A stretch of 38,301 bases of DNA, from positions 1-38,301 of the forward strand of contig JBFWNY010000035.1 of assembly GCA_050250815.1 (NCBI GenBank), given 5' to 3'. Numbering within the stretch: position 1 is the first letter of the stretch; every line of letters starts with the position of its first letter. This DNA is from JAEUMD01 sp050250815. GTDB taxonomy: Bacteria; Pseudomonadota; Alphaproteobacteria; Rhizobiales; Hyphomicrobiaceae. This document shows positions 23,852-31,618 of this stretch, one piece after another. Both the position numbers and the translations under genes were made by a program. The notes under the pieces were generated by a model, which was not told the DNA's origin, ran no database searches, and was given only the letters and a program-made list of their open reading frames with translations.

Positions 23852-26800
23852 ATGAGCAAAGCTGAAGCCACCAGGCCCGCCGCCGCCGCCCGCGATGCCA
23901 GCGGCGAAGACCGGCCCGCGCAGTGTTTCGTCCCCGCGGGCGAGCCCCTGCCGATCATCAAGGGCAGCCACGTCTACCTGATCGACGGGTCCGGCTACAT
24001 CTTCCGCGCGTTCCATGCGCTGCCGCCCCTCACGCGTCCCTCCGACGGCCTGCCGGTCGGCGCCGTGCACGGTTTCTGTCAGATGCTGTGGAAGCTGCTC
24101 GGCGATTCCAAGCTCGCTGATCGCCCGACTCATATCGCTGTCGTGTTCGATCATTCGGCGCACACGTTCCGCAACGACATCTACGATCAATACAAGGCGA
24201 ACCGTCCGCCGCCACCCGAAGAGCTGGTGCCGCAGTTCCCGCTGATCCGCGAGGCTGTGAAGGCATTCAACGTCGCGTGCGTCGAGCAGAAGGGTTACGA
24301 GGCCGATGATCTCATTGCCACCTACGCACGGCACGCGGTGAAGGCTGGCGGCGACGTGACCATTGTCTCCTCCGACAAGGACCTGATGCAGTTGATCCGC
24401 CCGGGCGTCGTCATGCTCGATGGCATGAAGAACAAGAAGATCGGCCCGGACGAAGTTGTCGAGAAGTTCGGCGTGCCGCCCGACAAGGTCGTCGACGTGC
24501 AGGCGCTGGCCGGCGATTCCACGGACAACGTCCCAGGCGTGCCGGGCATCGGCGTGAAGACGGCGGCCGAGCTCATCCGCGAATACGAGGATCTCGACGG
24601 GCTGCTTGCGCGCGCTGGCGAGATCAAGCAGCCCAAGCGCCGCGAAAAACTGATCGAGTTTGCCGATCAGGCACGCATCAGCCGCGAACTGGTGCGGCTT
24701 GCCGACGACGTGCCGGTGACGACCCCGATCGAGCAGACCGGCGTGCAGGACCCGGTTGCGCCTGCGCTGCTTGGCTTTCTCCGCGCGATGGAGTTTTCAA
24801 CGCTGACCCGGCGCATCGCCGAAGCACTGGGCGCGGAGCCGCCCGCCTTGCCGGAGGTGTCGGTCGGCGCTTCCGTGCGCGGGGCAAAGCCATCGGCGAG
24901 TGCATCGGTCGAACCACAGCAGGGCAAGGCGCTGCCGGCAGCAGAGGGCGTCGGCACGCCTTCGGCCGGCGCGCGTCAGTTGCGCGCACTCGCCAGCTCC
25001 CGCCCCGTCGATCGATCGAAGTATGAGACGGTCATCGATGCAGCCGGCTTGAAGCGCTGGATCGCGGTGTGTCGCGAGGCAGGCCGGTTCGCAGTTACAG
25101 TCGAGATGAGCCGCGCCGACCCCATGCGCGCGGAGGTCGTGGGCGTTGGCCTTGCGGTGGCGCCCGGCCTTGCTGGCTACGTTCCCGTTGGCCATCGCGT
25201 CGGCGCGAGCGATCTGTTTGGCGGAGGCGGCCTTGCCGAAGGCCAGATGGCAGCCAGTGAGGCGCTCGCGCTGCTGCGGCCCTTGCTGGAGGACCCTTCC
25301 GTTCTCAAGGTCGGCCAGAACGTGAAGGCGGCGGCGCTGCTTCTGCGCCGTCACGGCATCCGCGTTGCGCCAACCGACGACACGATGCTCATCTCGTATG
25401 TGCTCGACGGCGGCCGCGGTGGTCACGGCATCGATGAACTGGCCGAACGGCATCTCCAGCACACGTGCATCGCCTACGCGCAAGTTCTGCAGCACGCACC
25501 GGGCGCCAAGAAAGCGGACCGCTCGTTCGAAGGCGTGCCTGTCGACAAGGCGACCGAGTATGCCGCCGAGAGTGCGGATATCGCGCTGCGCCTCTGGCTG
25601 GTGCTGAAGCCGCGGCTGGTGGCCGAGCGCATGACGACCGTCTACGAAACGCTTGAGCGGCCACTCCTGCCCGTGCTCGTCGACATGGAGCACGCCGGCA
25701 TTAAGGTCGACCGGCAGATCCTGTCGCGGCTGTCGGGCACGTTCGCACAGCGCGTCGGCGCGCTGGAGGAAGAGGTCTACGCGCTGGCCGGCGAGCGGTT
25801 CAACCTGGGCTCGCCCAAGCAGCTTGGCGAGCTGCTGTTCGACCGCCTGCGGTTGCCCGGCGGCAAGAAGACCAAGACCGGCCAGTGGGAGACGCGCGCC
25901 GGTCTGCTCGATGATCTCGCCGCCAACGAGGAACTGCCCGGTGACGCGCGCCGGCTCATCGACACGATGCTGGAATGGCGCCAGCTCACCAAGCTCAAAT
26001 CGACCTATACCGATGCGCTGCCCGAATATATCGATCCGGAGACGGGCCGCATCCACACGTCCTATGCGCTGGCAGCGACGACGACAGGCCGGCTCGCCTC
26101 GTCCGATCCCAACCTGCAGAACATCCCTGTGCGAACGCGCGAGGGCCGCGAGATCAGAACGGCATTCATCGCGGAGAAGGGGGGCAAACTCGTCTCCGCG
26201 GACTACTCGCAGATCGAGCTGCGCGTGCTTGCCCACATTGCGGACATCCCTCAGCTGAAGCGCGCGTTTGCCGATGGCCTCGACATCCACGCGATGACGG
26301 CCTCCGAGATGTTCTCCGTGCCGGTCAAGGACATGCCGGCCGAGGTGCGGCGGCGCGCCAAGGCCATCAACTTTGGCATCATCTACGGCATCTCCGCCTT
26401 CGGCCTTGCCAACCAGCTTGGCATCTCGCGCGAGGAGGCGGGCCAGTACATCCGTACGTATTTCGACCGATTTCCCGGCATTCGCGACTACATGGAGCGC
26501 ACCAAGCGCTTCGCACACGACAACGGCTACGTTGAGACCGTGTTCGGGCGCCGCATCCATTATCCGGAGATCAACACGCGCAACCCGTCGATGCGCGGGT
26601 TCCTGGAGCGGGCAGCAATCAACGCGCCGATCCAGGGCTCGGCTGCCGACATCATCCGCCGCGCCATGGTGCGGATGCCCTCCGCGCTTGCTCAAGCGGG
26701 TCTTGCCGGAACGCGCATGCTGCTTCAGGTACACGACGAGCTGATCTTCGAAACGTCCGAGCCGGAGCTCGCCAGGACGATCGAGGTTGCGCGGCGCGTC

Positions 26801-26890
26801 ATGGAGCGCGCATCCCTGCCGGCGGTGCAGTTCTCAGTTCCGATCCACGTCGATGCCAAGGCAGCCGCCAACTGGGAGGCCGCGCACTGA
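23852..26890 (+). CDS. polA: DNA polymerase I, with degenerate 3'-5' exonuclease domain
   Basis: Repairs gaps and removes RNA primers. The 1012-residue protein has all three regions. The 5' nuclease (about 35-330) shows VYLIDGSGYIFRAFHA, KGYEADDLIATY, VSSDKDLMQL and GVPGIGVKTAAEL. The polymerase (about 600-1012) has motif A DYSQIELRVLAH, motif B RRRAKAINFGIIYG and motif C VHDELIFE, all intact. The middle DnaQ-like domain keeps the fold but has lost metal ligands: the residue equivalent to E. coli Asp355 is Thr416, Asp424 is Ala494 and Asp501 is Ser574, while Glu357 is kept as Glu418. Proofreading is therefore probably absent. A Pro/Ala/Ser-rich linker lies near 330-390. The ATG at 23852 follows a TATAGT box a few bases away, but no clear ribosome site. 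Confidence 0.97.
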   Translation: MSKAEATRPAAAARDASGEDRPAQCFVPAGEPLPIIKGSHVYLIDGSGYIFRAFHALPPLTRPSDGLPVGAVHGFCQMLWKLLGDSKLADRPTHIAVVFDHSAHTFRNDIYDQYKANRPPPPEELVPQFPLIREAVKAFNVACVEQKGYEADDLIATYARHAVKAGGDVTIVSSDKDLMQLIRPGVVMLDGMKNKKIGPDEVVEKFGVPPDKVVDVQALAGDSTDNVPGVPGIGVKTAAELIREYEDLDGLLARAGEIKQPKRREKLIEFADQARISRELVRLADDVPVTTPIEQTGVQDPVAPALLGFLRAMEFSTLTRRIAEALGAEPPALPEVSVGASVRGAKPSASASVEPQQGKALPAAEGVGTPSAGARQLRALASSRPVDRSKYETVIDAAGLKRWIAVCREAGRFAVTVEMSRADPMRAEVVGVGLAVAPGLAGYVPVGHRVGASDLFGGGGLAEGQMAASEALALLRPLLEDPSVLKVGQNVKAAALLLRRHGIRVAPTDDTMLISYVLDGGRGGHGIDELAERHLQHTCIAYAQVLQHAPGAKKADRSFEGVPVDKATEYAAESADIALRLWLVLKPRLVAERMTTVYETLERPLLPVLVDMEHAGIKVDRQILSRLSGTFAQRVGALEEEVYALAGERFNLGSPKQLGELLFDRLRLPGGKKTKTGQWETRAGLLDDLAANEELPGDARRLIDTMLEWRQLTKLKSTYTDALPEYIDPETGRIHTSYALAATTTGRLASSDPNLQNIPVRTREGREIRTAFIAEKGGKLVSADYSQIELRVLAHIADIPQLKRAFADGLDIHAMTASEMFSVPVKDMPAEVRRRAKAINFGIIYGISAFGLANQLGISREEAGQYIRTYFDRFPGIRDYMERTKRFAHDNGYVETVFGRRIHYPEINTRNPSMRGFLERAAINAPIQGSAADIIRRAMVRMPSALAQAGLAGTRMLLQVHDELIFETSEPELARTIEVARRVMERASLPAVQFSVPIHVDAKAAANWEAAH

Positions 26891-26921
26891 GCTGGGCCAT
26901 CGCAGGGCTAGCGCGCGAAGG

Positions 26922-28181
26922 TCAGTTGGTCAGACGGGGCGACTTGGGAGAGACCTTCGGCAGGATATCCGGCATGCCTAAGGCGGCGAAGTTTGCCTTC
27001 AGCCGCACCTGTCCGTTGCCGTGAACGCGGATGGTGTCGGCGATGATCGCCCACGCATCGGTTTCCAGGCCCAGGTTGCCATTGCCGCCGACATCGACCT
27101 CCTGCGTCGGGAAGTAGAGCGCGCCGACGAGCTTCATCGTGCCGCCGCCCTGGACGTCCGATACGTCGCCGGGTGAGGCGAACGGATCTTGCGCGAACAG
27201 GATGCCGCCATAGGTGCCCCAGGTCATGGCCTGCAAGTCAGCGTCGGCGCCGCCGCGCACTTTCAGGTGGGCGCCATCGCCCACGAAGTGGAAATGCACG
27301 TCGCGGCCGTAGGAGGACGAGCCGCTGGTCATTTCCAGCGCGCCGCCCTTGATCACGTAGATGCCCGGGCCGAAGGTCACGTTGGCGCCCGAGCCCAGCC
27401 ACAGTCCGCCGCAGTAGGTGCCGGCGGTCAGGGTGTGGTTGCCCTTGTTGAGCTTGGTGCCCTTGTCCTTGCTCCCGCACGCGCTGGAGTAGGGTTGAGG
27501 CAGCCCGGCGAGCGGATCGGCCAGGACCGGCTGTCCTGTCAGAGGAACGGGGGTGAACTGGTCCGCTCCGGATACGCCGCCCGAGCTAAAGAACGCGGTT
27601 GCGATTGCGCTCGACGTTCCGACGCCGCGCAGCGACCAGCTGTCACGCGAGTTGGAATAGGTCGCGCAGTCGATCGCGCGATAGTCGGTGGTGCCGTTGA
27701 TCGAGAAGGCGGATGAGGCGTTCGGATTGAGGGCAAGCACGCACACCGTACCGCCGCTGGTGACGCTTCCCTGGGCCGCAAGGGCCGTTGCGCTCACGTT
27801 GACGGGCAGCGCTTCGAGGCCCACGACCCCCATGAATGTGGTCGGCACGCTCACTTGTGCGGTAACGGTGACCGTATCGCCTTGCGCCAGCGCGGAGGCC
27901 TGGCTCCCCGCCGTGTTGGGATTGGAGGCAACGTTGCTCGCGAAGATCGCTTCAGCCCGATCCTGACGCTCGGCGCTGCTGGCGCCCTCCAACGAGGCCG
28001 CCGCCAGCACGGCGGCGTCCGCGGCAAGCTGCATCTGGCGTTGTGCCTTGATGGCGCGGCTGTAGTCGACGGCGATGCCAACCATGGAGAACATCGGCAG
28101 CGCAACGAGCGCGAACATGATTGCGATGTTGCCGTCGCGTGCATCGGCAAAAGCACGCGCAATGAGTCGGGGTGCCCTCAT
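26922..28181 (-). CDS. TadG-like pilus-assembly-related exported protein
   Basis: A 419-residue protein starting with basic residues and the signature GNIAIMFALVALPMFSMVGIAVDYSRA (about 18-42), the membrane anchor of TadE/TadG-like proteins, followed by QLAADAAVLAAAS, the usual continuation. The rest is rich in Gly, Ser, Thr and Ala, suggests beta structure (repeated turns such as GGNGNLGLETDAW and GGGTMKLVGALYF) and should lie outside the inner membrane. It ends 31 bases from the polA stop, convergently. No other tad/flp genes are nearby, so it is an orphan. The C-terminal part is unlike the von Willebrand domain of many TadG proteins, so the precise role is open. Confidence 0.8.
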   Translation of the reverse strand: MRAPRLIARAFADARDGNIAIMFALVALPMFSMVGIAVDYSRAIKAQRQMQLAADAAVLAAASLEGASSAERQDRAEAIFASNVASNPNTAGSQASALAQGDTVTVTAQVSVPTTFMGVVGLEALPVNVSATALAAQGSVTSGGTVCVLALNPNASSAFSINGTTDYRAIDCATYSNSRDSWSLRGVGTSSAIATAFFSSGGVSGADQFTPVPLTGQPVLADPLAGLPQPYSSACGSKDKGTKLNKGNHTLTAGTYCGGLWLGSGANVTFGPGIYVIKGGALEMTSGSSSYGRDVHFHFVGDGAHLKVRGGADADLQAMTWGTYGGILFAQDPFASPGDVSDVQGGGTMKLVGALYFPTQEVDVGGNGNLGLETDAWAIIADTIRVHGNGQVRLKANFAALGMPDILPKVSPKSPRLTN

Positions 28182-28310
28182 GGACCTGCCCTTTGGGAAT
28201 GTATGCTGTCATCGCAAAAACCCCATCTTAGGCAAACATGGTTAACTCGATGTTGACGAATGTCGCGTGCCGAACATCCGGAGGTGTTCCGTTTCCCCGG
28301 CTGGCCCCGT

Positions 28311-29087
28311 TCAGGATGCAATGCGTCCCGCCAGAACGGTGAGCGGCCAGCGCACGCAACGCCGGTCGTCGTCGTGCTCGGGCGCGTCCGACCTCCAAGC
28401 GTCGGCCAGCGCGGAGCGTGCATCAGCGATCGCGTCGCGCCCCGTCGCCGCGGTATAGCGCGCCGCAGCAGACCAACTCGCCATGTAGCCGGCGAGGTCG
28501 TCGATCGACCATGTCGTCTTCATCTCGAACCGCGGCGCGGGAATGCGCTCGAACGGGAACGGCAAATCGCGGTAGCCGGTCTCGGGGTGCTTGCGCTCGG
28601 CTGGCCAATAGGGCCCCAGCACGCTCTGGTAGATTTGCTCGACGATCGCGTTCGTCCGGGGAGCGGTCATGTCCAGCCGGCCATAGGTCCACGCCGCGAT
28701 CACCGCCGGTGCCCGTGCGACCCGTCGGGCTTCTGCATAAAAGGAAGGCAGGTCGAACCAGTGCAATGCCTGCGCAACCGTAATGAGGTCCGCACACCTG
28801 TCCGCAAGCCCGCTGCGCTCCGCTGTCGCTACCTGAAAGCCTACTCCGGCCGCCGGCCGGCTCCTGGCGATCTGCTCGGCGCTGGCGTCGGTTGCAACCA
28901 CGCGCTTAAACCAGGGCGCGAGCCCCGCGGCGGCCTGCCCCGAGCCCGTGGCGCAGTCCCAGGCGAGGTCTCGCGTGGCGCATAGTCCGGCAAGCCACTC
29001 GAAAAGTTGGGGCGGATAGCCCGGGCGGTTGGCTGCGTAGGCGCTGGCGACGCTGGCGAAATGATTGCTGAAACCGCTGCTGGTCAT
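28311..29087 (-). CDS. Class I SAM-dependent methyltransferase
   Basis: A 258-residue methyltransferase of the Methyltransf_11 type. Motif I is LAWDCATGSGQAAAGLAP, followed by VVATDASAEQIARS (motif II), ERSGLADRCADLITVAQALHWFD (the LITVAQALHWF segment is characteristic of the TRM112-independent, trans-aconitate-methylase-like group), and a C-terminal region with PERKHPETGYRDLPFPFE. The ATG at 29087 is chosen because AAGGGA lies at proper distance and the fold begins there; the longer open frame to 29333 has no methyltransferase-like sequence. Substrate unknown. It stands alone between the TadG-like gene and cspA. Confidence 0.88.
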   Translation of the reverse strand: MTSSGFSNHFASVASAYAANRPGYPPQLFEWLAGLCATRDLAWDCATGSGQAAAGLAPWFKRVVATDASAEQIARSRPAAGVGFQVATAERSGLADRCADLITVAQALHWFDLPSFYAEARRVARAPAVIAAWTYGRLDMTAPRTNAIVEQIYQSVLGPYWPAERKHPETGYRDLPFPFERIPAPRFEMKTTWSIDDLAGYMASWSAAARYTAATGRDAIADARSALADAWRSDAPEHDDDRRCVRWPLTVLAGRIAS

Positions 29088-29497
29088 CGTCGTCCCTTGC
29101 TGTGGAGCGGCCGCAAAGTTGCTTACACGGTTGGGGACGGGGTGCGGAGGGCCGATGTGAGCTGGTAAGGGCGATGCGATTGGCAGCCCACGCCATTTCC
29201 CGATCGGCTCGAGGCTTCGGGCGCATGCTTGTTGGTCAACTGGCCGCTTTTCCCCCCGCCCCGCACTCGTCCGTTGGCGGTAGCCATATTCGCGAACGGC
29301 GTTCCGAGAAATGCCAATCCGTGCCGTCCACATCCTTGCGTTCGGATCGCAGACAAGTCATATACAAGCCCATCGAATGCGCCTTGGTTAGCTCTACTCC
29401 GGCCCTTACACTGCCCGAACGAGACGTCTCCAACGCGATTTGAGGCCCATCGGCAATCTTGCCGGAGGGAAACCGCCAACTGCTTTGGAGGCAATCT
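29088..29497. other. 410-base intergenic region before cspA
   Basis: Between the divergently transcribed methyltransferase and cspA. No gene is supported. It should hold the methyltransferase promoter on the minus strand, which I could not resolve, and the cspA promoter and long leader on the plus strand. Confidence 0.6.
29336..29364 (+). promoter_or_regulatory. Predicted sigma70 promoter of cspA
   Basis: TTGCGT (29336-29341) and CATATA (29359-29364) are separated by exactly 17 bases, close to the rhizobial consensus CTTGAC-N17-CTATAT. Transcription would begin near 29371, leaving a leader of about 125 bases before the cspA start, as expected for cold-shock mRNAs whose 5' leader responds to temperature. 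Confidence 0.45.
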
Positions 29498-29704
29498 ATG
29501 GCGAACGGTACTGTGAAGTGGTTCAACGGCCAGAAGGGCTATGGCTTCATTCAGCCGGAAGAGGGCGGCAGCGACGTCTTCGTCCACATCTCGGCTGTTG
29601 AGCGCGCTGGCATGTCGACCCTTCACGAAGGGCAGAAGGTCTCGTTCGAGACCGAGCGCGGTCGTAACGGCAAGATCGCTGCGACGAACCTGCGCGCGCT
29701 CTGA
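29498..29704 (+). CDS. cspA: Cold-shock protein, CspA family
   Basis: A 68-residue single cold-shock domain that binds single-stranded nucleic acid and melts RNA structure. RNP1 is KGYGFIQ and RNP2 is VFVHISAV, both intact; the protein begins MANGTVKWFN, the standard start. TTGGAGG at 29486-29492 is a good ribosome site. The long predicted leader fits post-transcriptional control. A hairpin lies just downstream, between this gene and infA. Confidence 0.96.
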   Translation: MANGTVKWFNGQKGYGFIQPEEGGSDVFVHISAVERAGMSTLHEGQKVSFETERGRNGKIAATNLRAL

Positions 29705-29740
29705 TCGCGCGACTGGTTTAGACATCTTCGCTTCACGAAT

Positions 29741-29773
29741 ACACGGGGGCAGCCACGGCTGCTCCCGTTGTGT
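29741..29773 (+). terminator. Hairpin after cspA, probable terminator or attenuator
   Basis: CGGGGGCAGCC pairs with GGCTGCTCCCG with one G-T wobble, and the outer ACAC/GTGT extends the stem. A weakly T-rich TTGTGTGTTGG follows. It separates cspA from infA and may terminate or reduce read-through. Confidence 0.55.
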
Positions 29774-29782
29774 GTTGGAACG

Positions 29783-29800
29783 ATCCGCCTCGGTGCGGAT
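29783..29800 (+). promoter_or_regulatory. Hairpin directly before the infA ribosome site
   Basis: ATCCGC and GCGGAT pair around CTCGGT, ending one base before the GAGGAG ribosome site at 29801-29806. It could affect infA translation; this is a positional inference. Confidence 0.3.
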
Positions 29801-29811
29801 GAGGAGACTGG

Positions 29812-30090
29812 ATGGCAAAGGAAGAGATGCTGGAGTTCGAGGGCGTTGTGGCCGAGGTGCTGCCCGATGCCCGCTGCCGTGTAACGCTGGATAACGGCCA
29901 TGAGGTCATCGCCTACACGTCCGGCCGCATGAAGAAGAACCGCATCCGTATCCTGGCCGGCGACCGCGTCACCATCGAGATGACGCCCTACGACCTCACC
30001 AAGGGTCGCATCAACTTCCGTCACAAGGACCAGCGCGGTCCGCAGCCGTCCCAGGCGGGTGGCCCTCCCGGTGGCAACCGCCGCCGCTGA
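29812..30090 (+). CDS. infA: Translation initiation factor IF-1
   Basis: Binds the 30S A site during initiation. The OB-fold is clear: MAKEEMLEFEGVVAEVLPDARCRVTLDNGHEVIAYTSGRMKKNRIRILAGDRVTIEMTPYDLTKGRI is split here only to note MLEFEGVV, FRVTLDNGH-like RVTLDNGHEV, and GRMKKNRIRI with its RNA-binding Lys/Arg cluster. At 92 residues it is about 20 longer than the typical 72. The extra tail after FRHKD is rich in Gln, Gly, Pro and Arg and ends NRRR. Strong GAGGAG ribosome site five bases upstream. Very secure. Confidence 0.95.
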   Translation: MAKEEMLEFEGVVAEVLPDARCRVTLDNGHEVIAYTSGRMKKNRIRILAGDRVTIEMTPYDLTKGRINFRHKDQRGPQPSQAGGPPGGNRRR

Positions 30091-30254
30091 GCCATCGTGA
30101 CGCTTCGCCCGACACGCTGCGAGAGCGCAGATTGCGTGCTGGTGCGTTGCACGTCGGCACCGACTCGCGGCGATCATCGCCCGAACACGGCTTTACACAA
30201 TTCAACGCACAAGCTGGTTTCGCTCGCTTCGGTCGCTGAGCGCGCCACGGCGTC

Positions 30255-30260
30255 TATACT
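30255..30260 (+). promoter_or_regulatory. Possible -10 box upstream of the YkuD-like gene
   Basis: TATACT lies about 65 bases before the ATG at 30326 in the 235-base gap after infA. I see no good -35 element 17 bases further upstream, so this is weak. The same gap holds a GGCGAT/ATCGCC palindrome near 30168-30181. Confidence 0.25.
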
Positions 30261-30325
30261 CGGCTTCACGTGACTGATTCGCTCCGGGGGCCGTGCGCTC
30301 GCGGGGCTGCGGACCTGGATGGAGC

Positions 30326-31558
30326 ATGCCGAACGGGCGCCTTCTCATCGCTGGGCTGGCATTGATGGCCGCCGCTGCGCTTCCGTGCGCGGCAGCGGCC
30401 GAGCGCTTTGTCGACGGCTCGGGCTTGCAGATGGGGCGGTTCGTCTGGGTGCCCGCGGCCGACGCGAGCGGGCCTGCGGTGACGGTCGTTTCCCTGTCGC
30501 AGGGTACTGTGCATGCCTACCTGGGCGAGAGGCAGATCGGCTTGGCCAGGACCACCGTCGACGCCGAGTTGGCGAGCTTGGCGGGCGGTGCCTTCACCGT
30601 TTCCTCGTTGAGCCGCAAGGGTGACGCAGAGGATGCGCAGGTCGTCCTCTGGCGCGGCACTGAGCTGTTTACGCGGCTCGGCCGCCGTTTCGCCGAGGTG
30701 GGACGCCCGGTCCCCCTTTCCGACGACTTCGGCCGCCTATTGGGCGAGATCAGCCATCGCGGCGGGCTCGTCGTGGTGACCAAGGAGCGTAGCGGGCCGC
30801 AGGCTTTCGACGCGACGGGCCCGTTCGCAGGTGTCGTCGAGACTGGCAGCATCGGCCGGATTGCGCGTTTCGCGGCTCCCGCCATTGAGGGCAAGCCGGT
30901 CAAGGCCGCAACGCCTCCCGTCCCCACCGGCTCGAGCGCGCCGGTGACCTCTCTCATCGTTTCGCGTGCCGATCTGTCGGCCTATGTGCTGCACGACGGT
31001 CGTGTGGTCGATCGGTTGCCGATCGCGGTCGAGAACCCCACGGCGCCGTTCGGCTTGCACGCGATCACACTGGTTTCAAAGGGTGCGCTCGGCCGGCCCG
31101 CCCGCTGGATGGCATTTGCACTCGACGAAGATGCGGACGCAGCGCACATACGCCGTGACGTCGCGGCTCAGGCATTCCGGCGCGTGCGGTTCCTCGACCG
31201 CGAGAGGACAGCGACGTTGGCCGAGAACTTGCGGCCGGGTGTCAGCGTCATACTCGTCGACGGTCATGGCCCTTCGGCTACCGATCAGCCACTGGTGTCG
31301 GTTGCACTGCTGACGATTGCGGGCAGCGATGCGTCTGGCGATGCGCAGCCCTCGTCGAACGCGCAACCCACCATCGCGGCGCCCCAGGACGCGGAGCGTC
31401 TGCCTGATGCGGAGACCAAGGCGAAGGCGGCCCGACGCCGTATCGATGCGGCGAAGAAGGTGCGCTCGGCAAGCAAGGCGCCTGCCGGTCAGCGTCCCCG
31501 CCGTGGTCCGCGCGAGGAGCGCGAGCCCTATCCCAACAGCATGTACTGGCCCTATTGA
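30326..31558 (+). CDS. Exported YkuD-like protein without catalytic cysteine
   Basis: A 410-residue secreted protein. The signal peptide runs from MPNGRLLIAGLALM to about CAAAA-ERF. Two regions (about 30-180 and 205-325) resemble the beta-rich frame of L,D-transpeptidase (YkuD) domains: VTVVSLSQGTVHAYLGERQIGLARTTVD and TSLIVSRADLSAYVLHDGRVVDRLPIAVE...APFGLHAITLV, with SVILVDGHGPSATDQPL near the end as in the closing strand of such domains. However, the only Cys is in the signal peptide and no HG...SHGC motif exists, so it cannot be an active L,D-transpeptidase. The C-terminal 70 residues are Ala/Lys/Arg-rich and end PYPNSMYWPY. The ATG at 30326 is preferred over the GTG at 30293 because the signal peptide starts there. 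Probably binds peptidoglycan. Confidence 0.72.
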   Translation: MPNGRLLIAGLALMAAAALPCAAAAERFVDGSGLQMGRFVWVPAADASGPAVTVVSLSQGTVHAYLGERQIGLARTTVDAELASLAGGAFTVSSLSRKGDAEDAQVVLWRGTELFTRLGRRFAEVGRPVPLSDDFGRLLGEISHRGGLVVVTKERSGPQAFDATGPFAGVVETGSIGRIARFAAPAIEGKPVKAATPPVPTGSSAPVTSLIVSRADLSAYVLHDGRVVDRLPIAVENPTAPFGLHAITLVSKGALGRPARWMAFALDEDADAAHIRRDVAAQAFRRVRFLDRERTATLAENLRPGVSVILVDGHGPSATDQPLVSVALLTIAGSDASGDAQPSSNAQPTIAAPQDAERLPDAETKAKAARRRIDAAKKVRSASKAPAGQRPRRGPREEREPYPNSMYWPY

Positions 31559-31618
31559 GCGCGGCTCGCCGATCGCGACCCAGCCTTCGTCACACGACGC
31601 CATTGAGGCGGGCAACCA

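Noticed and set aside
24797..26734. Minus-strand open frame of 645 codons inside polA
   Set aside because: Antisense to all polymerase motifs, of low-complexity composition, with no recognisable family.
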